Assembly: GCA_910578575.1 (NCBI GenBank)
Contig: CAJTQP010000036.1
Span: 1-23,306 of the forward strand
Length of the DNA: 23,306 bases
DNA from: an uncultured Oscillospiraceae bacterium
GTDB lineage: Bacteria; Bacillota; Clostridia; Oscillospirales; Oscillospiraceae
Reading direction: 5' to 3'
The position numbers and the translations under genes were made by a program. Below the pieces are notes generated by a model. It was given only the letters and a program-made list of their open reading frames with translations. It searched no databases and was not told the origin of the DNA. The first letter of the stretch is position 1. The number at the start of each line of letters is the position of its first letter. Positions 1-8,411 of the stretch are shown piece after piece.

Positions 1-687
1 ATGACCGCCTTTTTGGAGACGGCTCTGGAGGAAGGTATCACAGTCTACCACCTAACCGGCCACTCCGCTTGGGCGCTGGACCCTGAAGGCAAAAAAATCT
101 GTGAGGCCGTGGAAACCGCCGCCCTCTACAATCAGCAGACAGAGCAAACGTTTCTGGAATGGCGGAAGGCAGACGGAAAAAGTTGGGATACTATCCCTCG
201 CCTAAACGGCATCATGTTGGACATCGAGCCTTATACCCTAGACGAATGGGACGAGGACGCAGATGCAGTCATGGACAGCTTCGTCTCCGGGATGAAAAAA
301 GCTTATACCCTGGCCCAAGCACATGATTTGCAGCTCATCCTCTGCATCCCCTGGTATTATGAAAAAAAGGGACAGCAGGAGGGACTGGAAGAACTGATTG
401 CCAACGGTTGTGACAGCATCGCCGTGATGAATTACTATCGGGGTGCGGAAATCAAGAACATTGCCCTAGAGACAACCCTGGTCCAAAAGTATGGGAAGGG
501 AATCATTACCATCTATGAGCTCCAAAAGGCCAATGGCCGGGGGATCAAAGAGATCAACAGCTACCACGACCTGGGGTTGTATGCCGCTAGAGAGAACTTT
601 GCGGCGGTCCAGGCGGCCTACCCAGAGCAGACCATCTCGGTGGCCTTCCACCATTACCGCGTCCTAGAGGAGGTGCTGGACCCGTGA
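1..687 (+). CDS. TIM-barrel glycosidase-like protein, probably 5'-truncated by window edge
   Basis: The frame is open from the first base to a TGA at 685-687. An ATG lies at base 1, but the protein begins inside what looks like a TIM barrel, with no signal peptide or first strand, so the true start is probably upstream. The visible 228 residues show alternating strands and helices. An acidic strand-end motif LDIEP (D74, E76) resembles the catalytic strand of GH18/GH114-like barrels, and later strands are LILCIPWYY, SIAVMNYY and GIITIYEL. I infer a glycan-cleaving or glycan-binding role in the polysaccharide operon that follows. The stop overlaps the start of the VTC gene (ATGA), which implies translational coupling. 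I cannot assign a GH family. It could also be a catalytically inactive barrel. Confidence 0.6.
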   Translation: MTAFLETALEEGITVYHLTGHSAWALDPEGKKICEAVETAALYNQQTEQTFLEWRKADGKSWDTIPRLNGIMLDIEPYTLDEWDEDADAVMDSFVSGMKKAYTLAQAHDLQLILCIPWYYEKKGQQEGLEELIANGCDSIAVMNYYRGAEIKNIALETTLVQKYGKGIITIYELQKANGRGIKEINSYHDLGLYAARENFAAVQAAYPEQTISVAFHHYRVLEEVLDP

Positions 688-1379
688 ATGAAGTCCTAAG
701 GCAGGAGCGAAAATTCCTCATCGATTTCCCCAGGTACTACCGTTACAGCGGGAATTTGACGAAATTCATGCTGGAAGACCCTCACAACCGAGGGGACGGC
801 TATCCCATCCGCTCCCTCTACTTCGACTCGCTGGAGGACCGGGATTTCCAAGAGAAGATCGACGGGGTAGAAATCCGGCGGAAGATCCGGCTGCGCTGCT
901 ACGGTCCCCACAGTGACTTTGCCCTGCTGGAAATCAAACAAAAGGAGGGAAAGCAGCAGAAAAAACGCTCCCTGCGCCTGGACCGTCCAGCAGCGCAGCG
1001 GTTGGTCTCAGGGGACTATGGTGTGCTCTTGGACCAGCGGGACCCCTTGGCACAGGAGTGCTACGCCGTGATGCACATACACGGATATCGTCCCCGGTCC
1101 GTGGTGGAGTACCGCCGCAGGGCTTTTATCACCAGGGAGAATAAGATCCGCGTAACCTTTGACCATCACATCATAGGGACAGAGAGCTGCTTTGATATCT
1201 TTGACCCTACTCTGACCCAATACGCACTCCAGGATCCGTCCCTAGTGGTCTTGGAGGTAAAGTACAACGGCTTCCTGCTCAGCTACATCAAGGATATGCT
1301 CCGTGATTGCACTGCCGGTGAAGTATCCGTGAGCAAATACTGCCTCAGCCGTATGGTCAGCAAACACTTTCTTTTTTAA
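684..1379 (+). CDS. VTC-domain protein (polyphosphate polymerase-like)
   Basis: A 231-residue protein with the ordered basic motifs of the VTC / CYTH-like tunnel fold: ERK (8-10), SLYFD (44-48), RRKIRLRCY (65-73), LEIKQK (82-87), KKRS (93-96), RVTFD (156-160), LEVKYN (190-195) and SKYC (217-220). In yeast Vtc4 this fold builds polyphosphate from ATP. Bacterial homologues usually sit beside DUF4956 and CotH genes, as here, and their substrate is not settled. The full set of tunnel residues suggests an active nucleotide/phosphate enzyme on the cytoplasmic side. There is no membrane segment. The start is chosen for the ATGA overlap with the preceding stop and a GAGGAGG about 10 nt upstream. The DUF4956 gene follows after 13 nt. 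Confidence 0.88.
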   Translation: MNEVLRQERKFLIDFPRYYRYSGNLTKFMLEDPHNRGDGYPIRSLYFDSLEDRDFQEKIDGVEIRRKIRLRCYGPHSDFALLEIKQKEGKQQKKRSLRLDRPAAQRLVSGDYGVLLDQRDPLAQECYAVMHIHGYRPRSVVEYRRRAFITRENKIRVTFDHHIIGTESCFDIFDPTLTQYALQDPSLVVLEVKYNGFLLSYIKDMLRDCTAGEVSVSKYCLSRMVSKHFLF

Positions 1380-1392
1380 GGAGACAGAGAAA

Positions 1393-2070
1393 ATGAAAGA
1401 ATACCTTGCACAACTTATTGCGGAGAGCGGGAGCCTTACCACGCAAGAAATCGTATTACATATTGCGGTGGCAACCGTCCTGAGCGCTGCCATCTACCTC
1501 TCCTACTGGTACACCCATGCCGGGACCGCTTACAGCAAAAAATTCAACGTATCCCTGGTGTCTCTTACCATCCTCACCGCCACGGTGATGACTGTCATCG
1601 GCAACAACATCGCCCTCTCCTTGGGCATGGTGGGCGCGCTGTCTATCGTCCGTTTCCGCACTGCCATCAAGGACTCCAGAGACACCGCCTATATCTTCTG
1701 GACCATCATCGTGGGCATCTGCTGCGGTGTGGGAGATTACCTGGTGGCCGCGGTGGGCAGCGCCATGGTTTTCGTGGTGCTGCTGTTTTTGGGCCGGGTT
1801 CGCAACGAGAACCGCATCTTGCTGATCATTCGGGGCGCCAAGGATCAGAGCGCTGACATGGAGCGGACTGTGTTTTCCTACTTTGACAAGCGGGCCCTCC
1901 TGCGGGTACGCAACACCACGGCAGAGCACGTGGAGCTGATCTATGAAATGCCCCGGCGGGTCTGGCAGAAGAATTACCAACGGGAAGAGGATATCTCCGA
2001 TGCCCTCTATGCCCTGGGCGGCACGGAGTATGTGAACACTGTGACCCAGAGCGATGAAATCAGTGGGTGA
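1393..2070 (+). CDS. DUF4956 family membrane protein
   Basis: A 225-residue protein recognised as DUF4956. It has a membrane segment near residues 21-41, a second hydrophobic stretch near 53-80 ending in the family signature SLGMVGALSIVRFRT, then DTAYIFWTIIVGICCG and another segment up to about residue 134. A soluble C-terminal domain of about 90 residues follows. The function of the family is unknown; its members regularly accompany VTC-domain and CotH genes. Its position suggests that it anchors the VTC protein at the membrane or conducts its product, which is inference. AAGGAGA lies 9 nt before the ATG. The stop overlaps the next start as TGATG. Confidence 0.9.
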   Translation: MKEYLAQLIAESGSLTTQEIVLHIAVATVLSAAIYLSYWYTHAGTAYSKKFNVSLVSLTILTATVMTVIGNNIALSLGMVGALSIVRFRTAIKDSRDTAYIFWTIIVGICCGVGDYLVAAVGSAMVFVVLLFLGRVRNENRILLIIRGAKDQSADMERTVFSYFDKRALLRVRNTTAEHVELIYEMPRRVWQKNYQREEDISDALYALGGTEYVNTVTQSDEISG

Positions 2071-3608
2071 TGAGGATGCGCCGCGGAATCATTGTCATGG
2101 CAGGACTTGCGGCGGGCGTCCTGCTGCTGGGCATCACCTCCCAGGGGCTAGAGGACCGGACCGGGGTGCTGCGCTACCAGCAGCACCTGGAACAGCCCTC
2201 GGAGGAGGCACTGGGCCCCTGCACCGTCTGTGGTGGGGAGGCTGAACTGTGTACCCATCTACCCATCATCCGCATTGAGACGGGAGGCCAGACCATTCCC
2301 GGCCGGCCCTATGCAGGGCCGGATGGTGCCACCGCCGGGTATTCCCTAGGGGACAAAGGAGAAGAGGAAATATCCGTCTATTTTTCCACGGTTTCAACGG
2401 AAGGTGTCTGGCATCACGGAGAGGATACCGCCACCGAGGAAGGGACCGCCCTTTTCCGTTACCGGGGCAACAGCTCCCGCTGGTTTTCCAAGGGCAGCTT
2501 CCGCTTGAAAACCGTAGAAGATAAAGACCCCCAGCAGTCCCGAAATGTGAGACTACTGGGGATGAACGCGGGAAAAGAATGGTCTCTCCATGGCCCGTTC
2601 CTGGATAAGACCTTGATGCGGAACTATATGTGCATGAACCTCTCCGCGGAGGTGATGGGCACTTGGACTCCAGATGTGCGTTTTTGCGAGCTGCTGCTAG
2701 ACGGAGAATACCAGGGGGTCTATGTGCTAATGGAAACCATCGACGTAGACGAGGAACGGCTGGCTTTCACGAAGTATGAACCAGGAAATGCAGTTATGAG
2801 TTACCTGGTTCGTATCGAACCCTATACCAAACCGGAAAAGGTTTTAGAGAATTTCAGCTTGTATTCCTATCGCATGGAGCCGGGACGGCATTTGGAGCTT
2901 CTATATCCAGGCACCGTCAACCAGACCCAACAGGTAAAGGATTACGTATATGCTGCGTATAGCCAGGTGGAACGGCTTCTCTATTCCGCAGAGATGGAGA
3001 ATGGCTCTGATACCTGGCAGCAGCTGATCGATCGGGACTCTTTTGTCAACTACTATATCTTAATGGAGTTCTTTGGGATCAACGACGCCTTTGCAGCATC
3101 CACCTATTTCTATAAGGATGTGAGAGGCAAGCTGAACATTGGCCCGGTATGGGATTATAACAATGCCTTTAACAACTTCCTGCGGCCCATTTCGGACCAA
3201 GGCTTCCTGCTTTCTGAGCGAGGCTGGTACGCTAAATTGATGCAGGACGAGGCCTTTGTGTCACAGGTGATCGACCGCTATCGTTATTTGCGGAAAGGGA
3301 TCCTATCGGAAGAACGTCTCTTATCCTATGAAAACGAGATAGAAGCCTGGCTGGGCAGCGCCATTTCACGGAATTTCAATGTCTGGGGGTATACCTTTGA
3401 CCCAGAGCAGCTGAGTACACGGGAGCGTCAGCGCCCTGCCCTTCAAAGCGATGATACTCTGCGGGATGTGAACCCCTCCAGCTATGAAGAAGCGGTAACG
3501 TGGATGATGGATTATATCGTAAATCGGGGCCGGTGGATGGATGCGCACATTGACTCCCTGCGGCAGTATTGCCATCCCTCCCGCTTCGCCAACCAGATGC
3601 TAGGTTAG
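2070..3608 (+). CDS. CotH kinase family protein, membrane-anchored or secreted
   Basis: A 512-residue protein with a positively charged start and one hydrophobic segment (about residues 6-22), so it is exported or anchored outside. CotH-family marks are RYRGNSS (130-136), the KGSFRLK stretch, ELLLDGEYQGVYVLMET (207-223) with the conserved DGxYxGxYxLxE pattern, and GPVWDYNNAF (358-367) carrying the metal-binding aspartate. Known CotH proteins are atypical kinases that phosphorylate proteins, for example spore-coat CotB in Bacillus. Here the partner genes suggest an extracytoplasmic target tied to the polysaccharide. An N-terminal Cys cluster (C51, C54, C61) is noteworthy. The start is taken as the ATG in the TGATG overlap; a GTG at 2067 and an ATG at 2076 are possible alternatives. 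Confidence 0.88.
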   Translation: MRMRRGIIVMAGLAAGVLLLGITSQGLEDRTGVLRYQQHLEQPSEEALGPCTVCGGEAELCTHLPIIRIETGGQTIPGRPYAGPDGATAGYSLGDKGEEEISVYFSTVSTEGVWHHGEDTATEEGTALFRYRGNSSRWFSKGSFRLKTVEDKDPQQSRNVRLLGMNAGKEWSLHGPFLDKTLMRNYMCMNLSAEVMGTWTPDVRFCELLLDGEYQGVYVLMETIDVDEERLAFTKYEPGNAVMSYLVRIEPYTKPEKVLENFSLYSYRMEPGRHLELLYPGTVNQTQQVKDYVYAAYSQVERLLYSAEMENGSDTWQQLIDRDSFVNYYILMEFFGINDAFAASTYFYKDVRGKLNIGPVWDYNNAFNNFLRPISDQGFLLSERGWYAKLMQDEAFVSQVIDRYRYLRKGILSEERLLSYENEIEAWLGSAISRNFNVWGYTFDPEQLSTRERQRPALQSDDTLRDVNPSSYEEAVTWMMDYIVNRGRWMDAHIDSLRQYCHPSRFANQMLG

Positions 3609-3619
3609 GAGGGTAGGCT

Positions 3620-5764
3620 ATGAAACGATTTTTGACTGCTGCCCTCCTTTTGCTGGCCATAGCCCTGGGCGGATATTATGCGGTGTTCTATGGTGGGGCC
3701 TACCTTCCCATGGGGGGCGATGCCGCTCTCTCCGTTCCCTTTCGAGCGGAGGGGAAGCAGCTCCAACGTTGGGACGGTCAGGCCTACGTGCCCCTGACTC
3801 TGCGGGGCGTGGATGTGTCCGCCAGCCTGCCGGGACATTACGCCACGTCCTATGCGGCTGAAAAAGAGGACTATCTTCGCTGGTTCCAGGCCATGGGAGA
3901 GATGGGCGCCAATGCGGTCCGGGTGACCTCCATCATGGACGATGATTTTTATGATGCCCTCTATGACTACAACAGCTCCCATGATACGCCCCTTTACCTG
4001 CTCCAAAGCATCGGCGTCACTGACCAGGCCGGCAACGGCACCGAGGACGCCTATAGCGAAGACTTCCTGGGGGCGTTGCTGGCAGATGGAAAAACCGTGG
4101 TAGACGTCATCCACGGCCGGAGGAATCGCTCTGCCGACGGGCTTCAAGGCGACGGCATCTACCGTCGGGACATCTCGCCTTGGGTGGTGGGCTTCCAGGT
4201 TGGGACAGAATGGTATCCCGACACCATTGTGTATACGGATCATTCCCCCATCCGTTCGGGTGCTTACCAGGGGAACTACTTCCAAACCACGGCGGATGCC
4301 ACCCCCTTTGAGGCGGCAATGGCCCAGGTCATGGACACGCTCACAGCCTATGAGACACACAAGTACAATACCCAACGCCCGGTTGGTTTTCTCTGTGATC
4401 CCTCCTGCGATTTTTTAGAGTATGCGGAAGTCTATGCCCGGCAACTGCAAAAGTATGCGCAGGTAGACCCTGAGCTGGTTACACCGCTGCCTGCGATGAA
4501 AGCGGGATGCTTTGCCGCCTACCGCCTCTTTGACTTCTGTGACAGTTTTACAAGCGTACTCTCTGAAGCGCAAAAGGAAGACTTGACCTCACTCCTAGAG
4601 GATCTGCCCACAGAGGCGCCCTATGGAGGTTACTTGACCCTTCTGAGCCGATATCACACCATGCCAGTGCTGGCAACGGGTTATGGTTTCTCCTCCAGCC
4701 GGGGCGCGGTCGTTCAGGATCGTCCCCCCCTGAACGAGCAGGAGCAGGGGGAGCATCTGGCCAAAGTCAGTCAAGCCCTGGAGGATAGCGGCTGGGCCGG
4801 TGGCTTTATCTCTACCTGGCAGGACCACTGGGAGCGCCGGAGCTGGAACACCGCCTTTGCCACAGTCCCCACAAAGAACGATATGTGGCACGATCTGTTG
4901 TCAGATGGCCAAGGGTACGGTCTGATGGCCTTCACTCCAGGAGCAGCGCCTAGTTGTGTGCTGGATGGAACCCCTGACGAGTGGGCCCCGGAGGACCGGT
5001 TGCTGGAACGGGATGGCCTGCGTCTGTCGGCCCGCTATGACGCGGAGGCTTTGTATTTGCTTTTGGAGGGGGTAAGGGAGGATACGCCGGTCTATCTTCC
5101 CTTGGATATCTCCCCGGAGATGGGAAGCAGCACTTCTGATGAACCCAAGCTGCATTTTCCGCGAGATGTGGATTTCCTGCTCTGTTTGAACGGGCGGGAC
5201 GACAGCCGGCTGCTGGTGCAGGAGCGCTGTGACCCAATGCGAGAGCGTTTTTTATATGAGGTCGAGGGAAAAGACCCCTTCCTATCCTTCCCTAAGAAAG
5301 AGAGTGGGACCTTCGTTCCTCTGCGCATGGCGGTACGCAATCCCCTGCTGGTGGACGTCCTGACCCCAGAGACACGAGCCCTTCAGCGACTTGGAACCTG
5401 GGAGGCAGGTAAGCTGACCCACGGCAACGGCGACAGTGCCGCAGCAGAATACAACTCCTTGGCGGACTTTTGCTTTGGGGGAGATTGCGTAGAGATTCGC
5501 CTGCCATGGCTGTTGTTGAACATAGGGGACCCCTCCAACGGAATGGTCCACCGGGATTATTATGCGCAATACGGCGTGTCTTTCCAGCCAGTCCGGGAAC
5601 TTTGGATCGGGGCTGCACAAGCTGGAGCGGAAGAGGTCCCTATGGTGTCCCTCCGCCTCGCCGGCTGGAAGAAGCTGGATCATCAGGAGCGTTTGAAGCA
5701 GAGCTATGATATCATGCAGCGCTGCTGGAAAGGAGAGGCCAAGGATGGGACTTCTGTCCGTTAA
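3620..5764 (+). CDS. Secreted glycosidase-like protein with C-terminal beta-sandwich (CBM9-like) domain
   Basis: A 714-residue protein. Residues 1-24 form a signal or anchor helix after the basic MKR. A TIM-barrel-like region follows: LTLRGVDVSAS (59-69), GANAVRV (96-102), a GTEW strand end (E197, a plausible acid/base), and WQDHWERRSWN near residues 399-409. From about residue 450 the sequence changes to a beta-rich module starting DGTPDEW and DAEALYLLLEG, typical of CBM9-like carbohydrate-binding sandwiches. I infer an extracellular glycan-remodelling or glycan-binding factor for the polymer made by the operon. An AGGAGG sits about 7 nt before the ATG, and the gap to the CotH gene is 11 nt. 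The GH family is not assigned and catalytic activity is unproven. Confidence 0.65.
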   Translation: MKRFLTAALLLLAIALGGYYAVFYGGAYLPMGGDAALSVPFRAEGKQLQRWDGQAYVPLTLRGVDVSASLPGHYATSYAAEKEDYLRWFQAMGEMGANAVRVTSIMDDDFYDALYDYNSSHDTPLYLLQSIGVTDQAGNGTEDAYSEDFLGALLADGKTVVDVIHGRRNRSADGLQGDGIYRRDISPWVVGFQVGTEWYPDTIVYTDHSPIRSGAYQGNYFQTTADATPFEAAMAQVMDTLTAYETHKYNTQRPVGFLCDPSCDFLEYAEVYARQLQKYAQVDPELVTPLPAMKAGCFAAYRLFDFCDSFTSVLSEAQKEDLTSLLEDLPTEAPYGGYLTLLSRYHTMPVLATGYGFSSSRGAVVQDRPPLNEQEQGEHLAKVSQALEDSGWAGGFISTWQDHWERRSWNTAFATVPTKNDMWHDLLSDGQGYGLMAFTPGAAPSCVLDGTPDEWAPEDRLLERDGLRLSARYDAEALYLLLEGVREDTPVYLPLDISPEMGSSTSDEPKLHFPRDVDFLLCLNGRDDSRLLVQERCDPMRERFLYEVEGKDPFLSFPKKESGTFVPLRMAVRNPLLVDVLTPETRALQRLGTWEAGKLTHGNGDSAAAEYNSLADFCFGGDCVEIRLPWLLLNIGDPSNGMVHRDYYAQYGVSFQPVRELWIGAAQAGAEEVPMVSLRLAGWKKLDHQERLKQSYDIMQRCWKGEAKDGTSVR

Positions 5765-6863
5765 AGGCGTGATATACTTTTACATCTTTATCTGCGTGGC
5801 CCTACTGATTTTCAATCTGTTCTATATTAGCCGTTCTGACAGCGTGAAGCGGAGGCAGCGGCGTAAGGAACGTAGATGGGAAAAAGAACTGCGTAGGCTC
5901 TCCACAGAGGATGCGCCAAAGTGGGATCAGGATAAACTTTTTCAAAAGCTGCGCCATATCCAGGAGCTAATGGCCTTTCAGCGGGCGATGGAACGGCGAT
6001 ATACAACCGACCCCAAGGTAGTACACAGTTTTTTCCTTCAAAACCGCCGGGTATTTTTGAGGTTAGCCATGGAGTACGGAAACAAGAGCGCAATGGAACA
6101 GGCCTTTTTTGCCTATGTAATCGCCGCCTTCCATCCAGTAAGGGAAGGCCAGCAGGACCCCATGGCAGAGCGGCTTCTCGGCTACCTGGAGGACTCCACT
6201 GTGTATAGCCGGGAAAACGTTCTCAACGCCCTCTATGCCCTGGGAAACGCCCAGGCAGTGGAACAGGCCTACTCGCTGATGAACCAGCATAGCTGGTACC
6301 ATGACCCCCGCCTTCTTGCCGATGGACTAAGCCGCTTCCAGGGCCCCAAAGAGGCCCTAGCCCAACGGCTTTGGGCACGCAGAGGGCTGTGGGCAGAATG
6401 CTTCCAGGTCGGAATCATTCGTTTTGCCGATGGCCTTCCAGGAGATTCTTTCGGGGAAGTATTCCTAGCTGCGTTAGCGCAGGAACCGCTTCCTCTGGAA
6501 ACTCGATTTACCCTGGTCCGCTATTTCAACCGCCATCCTATTCCCCAGGCGAAGCCTCTACTTTTGGACCTGCTGAAAGAGGAAACCATCGGAGACAGGG
6601 AGTTGGCCATTGCAGCGGCCATGGTGCTTTCTTCCTACGCAGATTCGGAGAGCCGGGAGGCCTTAAAGCAAGCGCTGTGCAGCCCCAACTGGTATGTTCG
6701 GCAAAATGCAGCCCGTTCCCTACAAAAGCTAGGGATCACTCAGGCAGAGGCAGCACAAATCCAGACAATGGGGGACCGCTATGCCACAGAAATGCTGGAC
6801 TATGCTCTTGGACATCAGACCGCTGGGAAGGCGGGAGAAAGAGAGGTGCTTATGACCCAATGA
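5745..6863 (+). CDS. Membrane-anchored HEAT-repeat protein
   Basis: A 372-residue protein. An N-terminal transmembrane helix (about residues 8-27) is followed by a strongly basic cytoplasmic linker (RRQRRKERRW) and then an all-helical body with repeated helix pairs. The clearest HEAT units are in the last third: LAIAAAMVLSSY and NWYVRQNAARSLQKLG. Such repeats serve as protein-binding scaffolds, so I infer that it docks the glycosyltransferase or other machine parts at the inner face of the membrane. I chose the ATG at 5745 because AGGAGAGG stands 6 nt before it. An ATG at 5706 in the same frame would add 13 residues before the helix and lacks this support. The gene overlaps the preceding one by 20 bp and the next by 4 bp. 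Confidence 0.75.
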   Translation: MGLLSVKGVIYFYIFICVALLIFNLFYISRSDSVKRRQRRKERRWEKELRRLSTEDAPKWDQDKLFQKLRHIQELMAFQRAMERRYTTDPKVVHSFFLQNRRVFLRLAMEYGNKSAMEQAFFAYVIAAFHPVREGQQDPMAERLLGYLEDSTVYSRENVLNALYALGNAQAVEQAYSLMNQHSWYHDPRLLADGLSRFQGPKEALAQRLWARRGLWAECFQVGIIRFADGLPGDSFGEVFLAALAQEPLPLETRFTLVRYFNRHPIPQAKPLLLDLLKEETIGDRELAIAAAMVLSSYADSESREALKQALCSPNWYVRQNAARSLQKLGITQAEAAQIQTMGDRYATEMLDYALGHQTAGKAGEREVLMTQ

Positions 6864-8275
6864 GTGAGATGATTGCCCAAGGCCTGCGGGTAGTAGAGAT
6901 ATTCTTCCTGCTATATCTGCTGGTTTATGCTTCGTATCTGTTCCTATCCGTGTCCACTGGAGCCTGGCGGCTTTACCATTTAGATAGGATGCGTTCTGTA
7001 AAAAACGAATTGAAGCATACGTTTTATTTTCCTGTTTCCATCCTGGTACCTGCGTACAATGAGGAAGTAACGATCTTGGACAGCGTAGAGTCTTTGCTGC
7101 GTCTGGACTATCGAATTTATGAGATCATTGTTGTGGATGACGGTTCCAGGGACTCCACCAGCCAGGTGCTAATCGACCACTTCCACATGAAGGAGGTCCG
7201 CCGGCCCATACGCTTGTCCATCCCCTGTAAGCCCATTGCGTCCGTCTATGAAGCCCCGGACACTCGCGTGCGTCTGACACTGCTGCGCAAACAAAATGGC
7301 GGCAAGGGAGATGCTTTGAACGCAGGGATCAACACCGCCCAGTATCCCTTTTTCCTGTGTATCGATGCTGACTCCATGCTCCAACGGGACGCTTTGGAGC
7401 GCATCGTCCAGCCTGTGATGGAGGACGATGACGTGGTAGCGGTGGGGGGACTCATCCGCGTAGCCCAATGCATCCGTCTCGACGAAGAAACCCAGGGGCA
7501 GGGCCTGAGCTACCACCTGCCCTGGAACTTTTTGACCAGCATGCAGGTCATGGAGTATGACCGCTCCTTCTTGGCCTCTCGTATCCTATTGGACAGCTTC
7601 AATGGAAACCTCATCATTTCTGGCGCCTTTGGGCTATTCAAGAAAAGCGTGGTCATTGCCGCTGGCGGTTATGCCACCGACGTACTGGGGGAAGATATGG
7701 AGCTGGTGGCAAAGCTCCACGCCTATTGCAGAAATAACTTGGAGCGCTACTCCATCCGATACGAACCCAATGCAGTCTGTTGGAGCCAAGCCCCCTCTGC
7801 CCTATCGGACCTGTTCAAGCAACGCCGCCGCTGGCATTTGGGGTTGTTCCAGTGTATCACACGCTACCGGTTCATGTTTCTGAAACCTCGCTTTGGTCTG
7901 GTCGGAACCGTCTCCTATCTTTACTATCTGCTCTATGAGCTCTTCTCCCCTATCATCGAGGTGGTGGGGATCACAGCAATGGCGGTTGCCGCTGTAGCAG
8001 GATTGCTCAACGTCCGTTTTATGCTCCAGTTTTATTTGCTTTTTGCCATCTACGGCTCCATTTTGACCATTACGGCTTTTTTCCAGAGAATCTATACGCA
8101 AAATATTCACATCAGCCGGCAAGATGTGTTCCGAGCCTGCGTCATGTGCCTGATCGAGAACATCTTTTTCCGCGTCGTCTTTGATTTTATTCGCCTCAGT
8201 GCCTTTCTCACCTATCAGAAGCATAAAAAGACCTGGGGAGAAATCAAGCGGGTCAGACACAGTGATGCCCGGTAG
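6860..8275 (+). CDS. Processive family 2 glycosyltransferase (polysaccharide synthase)
   Basis: A 471-residue GT2 enzyme of the PgaC/IcaA/NodC type. In order it has a membrane helix (12-32), the start of the nucleotide-sugar fold ILVPAYNEE (61-69), VVDDGS (91-96), NGGKGDALNAG (146-156), the metal-binding DAD (169-171), catalytic-base motif GED (277-279) and QRRRW (321-325), the mark of processive synthases, then several C-terminal membrane helices (about 343-410 and 427-445). It probably polymerises a nucleotide sugar and pushes the chain through the membrane; the sugar cannot be read from the sequence. The ATG at 6860 is chosen because it overlaps the HEAT-gene stop (ATGA). The same frame is open far upstream, but that stretch lies inside the HEAT gene. 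It is the last gene of the operon. Confidence 0.92.
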   Translation: MSEMIAQGLRVVEIFFLLYLLVYASYLFLSVSTGAWRLYHLDRMRSVKNELKHTFYFPVSILVPAYNEEVTILDSVESLLRLDYRIYEIIVVDDGSRDSTSQVLIDHFHMKEVRRPIRLSIPCKPIASVYEAPDTRVRLTLLRKQNGGKGDALNAGINTAQYPFFLCIDADSMLQRDALERIVQPVMEDDDVVAVGGLIRVAQCIRLDEETQGQGLSYHLPWNFLTSMQVMEYDRSFLASRILLDSFNGNLIISGAFGLFKKSVVIAAGGYATDVLGEDMELVAKLHAYCRNNLERYSIRYEPNAVCWSQAPSALSDLFKQRRRWHLGLFQCITRYRFMFLKPRFGLVGTVSYLYYLLYELFSPIIEVVGITAMAVAAVAGLLNVRFMLQFYLLFAIYGSILTITAFFQRIYTQNIHISRQDVFRACVMCLIENIFFRVVFDFIRLSAFLTYQKHKKTWGEIKRVRHSDAR

Positions 8276-8292
8276 TTTATGGGACAATCCTT

Positions 8293-8340
8293 CCAAAGAA
8301 ATCAAAACCACTAGTGAACTAGTGGTTTTGATTTCTTTGG
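8293..8340. terminator. Perfect 23-bp inverted repeat, probable bidirectional terminator
   Basis: Arms 8293-8315 and 8318-8340 are exact reverse complements around a 2-nt centre. The core ACCACTAGT stem is flanked by AAAA on one side and TTTT on the other, so a transcript from either direction has an A/U tract after the stem. It lies between the end of the polysaccharide operon and the convergent nucleotidyltransferase gene. Confidence 0.75.
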
Positions 8341-8352
8341 CGCTTTAGCGTA

Positions 8353-8398
8353 ACAACCCCCAGAGGGATCAGCAAGGACTGACCCCTCTGGAGGTTGT
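8353..8398. terminator. Second long hairpin between convergent genes
   Basis: ACAACC (8353-8358) pairs with GGTTGT (8393-8398). Inside it CAGAGGG pairs with CCCTCTG and TCAG with CTGA around a CAAGGA loop, with small internal mismatches. No T-run follows on either strand, so it may be an RNA-stabilising or processing hairpin and not a terminator itself. Confidence 0.5.
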
Positions 8399-8411
8399 AC
8401 AATTCACTAGT

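Noticed and set aside
6371..6859. Upstream extension of the glycosyltransferase reading frame
   Set aside because: It lies wholly inside the HEAT-repeat gene in another frame, lacks GT2 features, and the ATGA overlap at 6860 gives a natural start.
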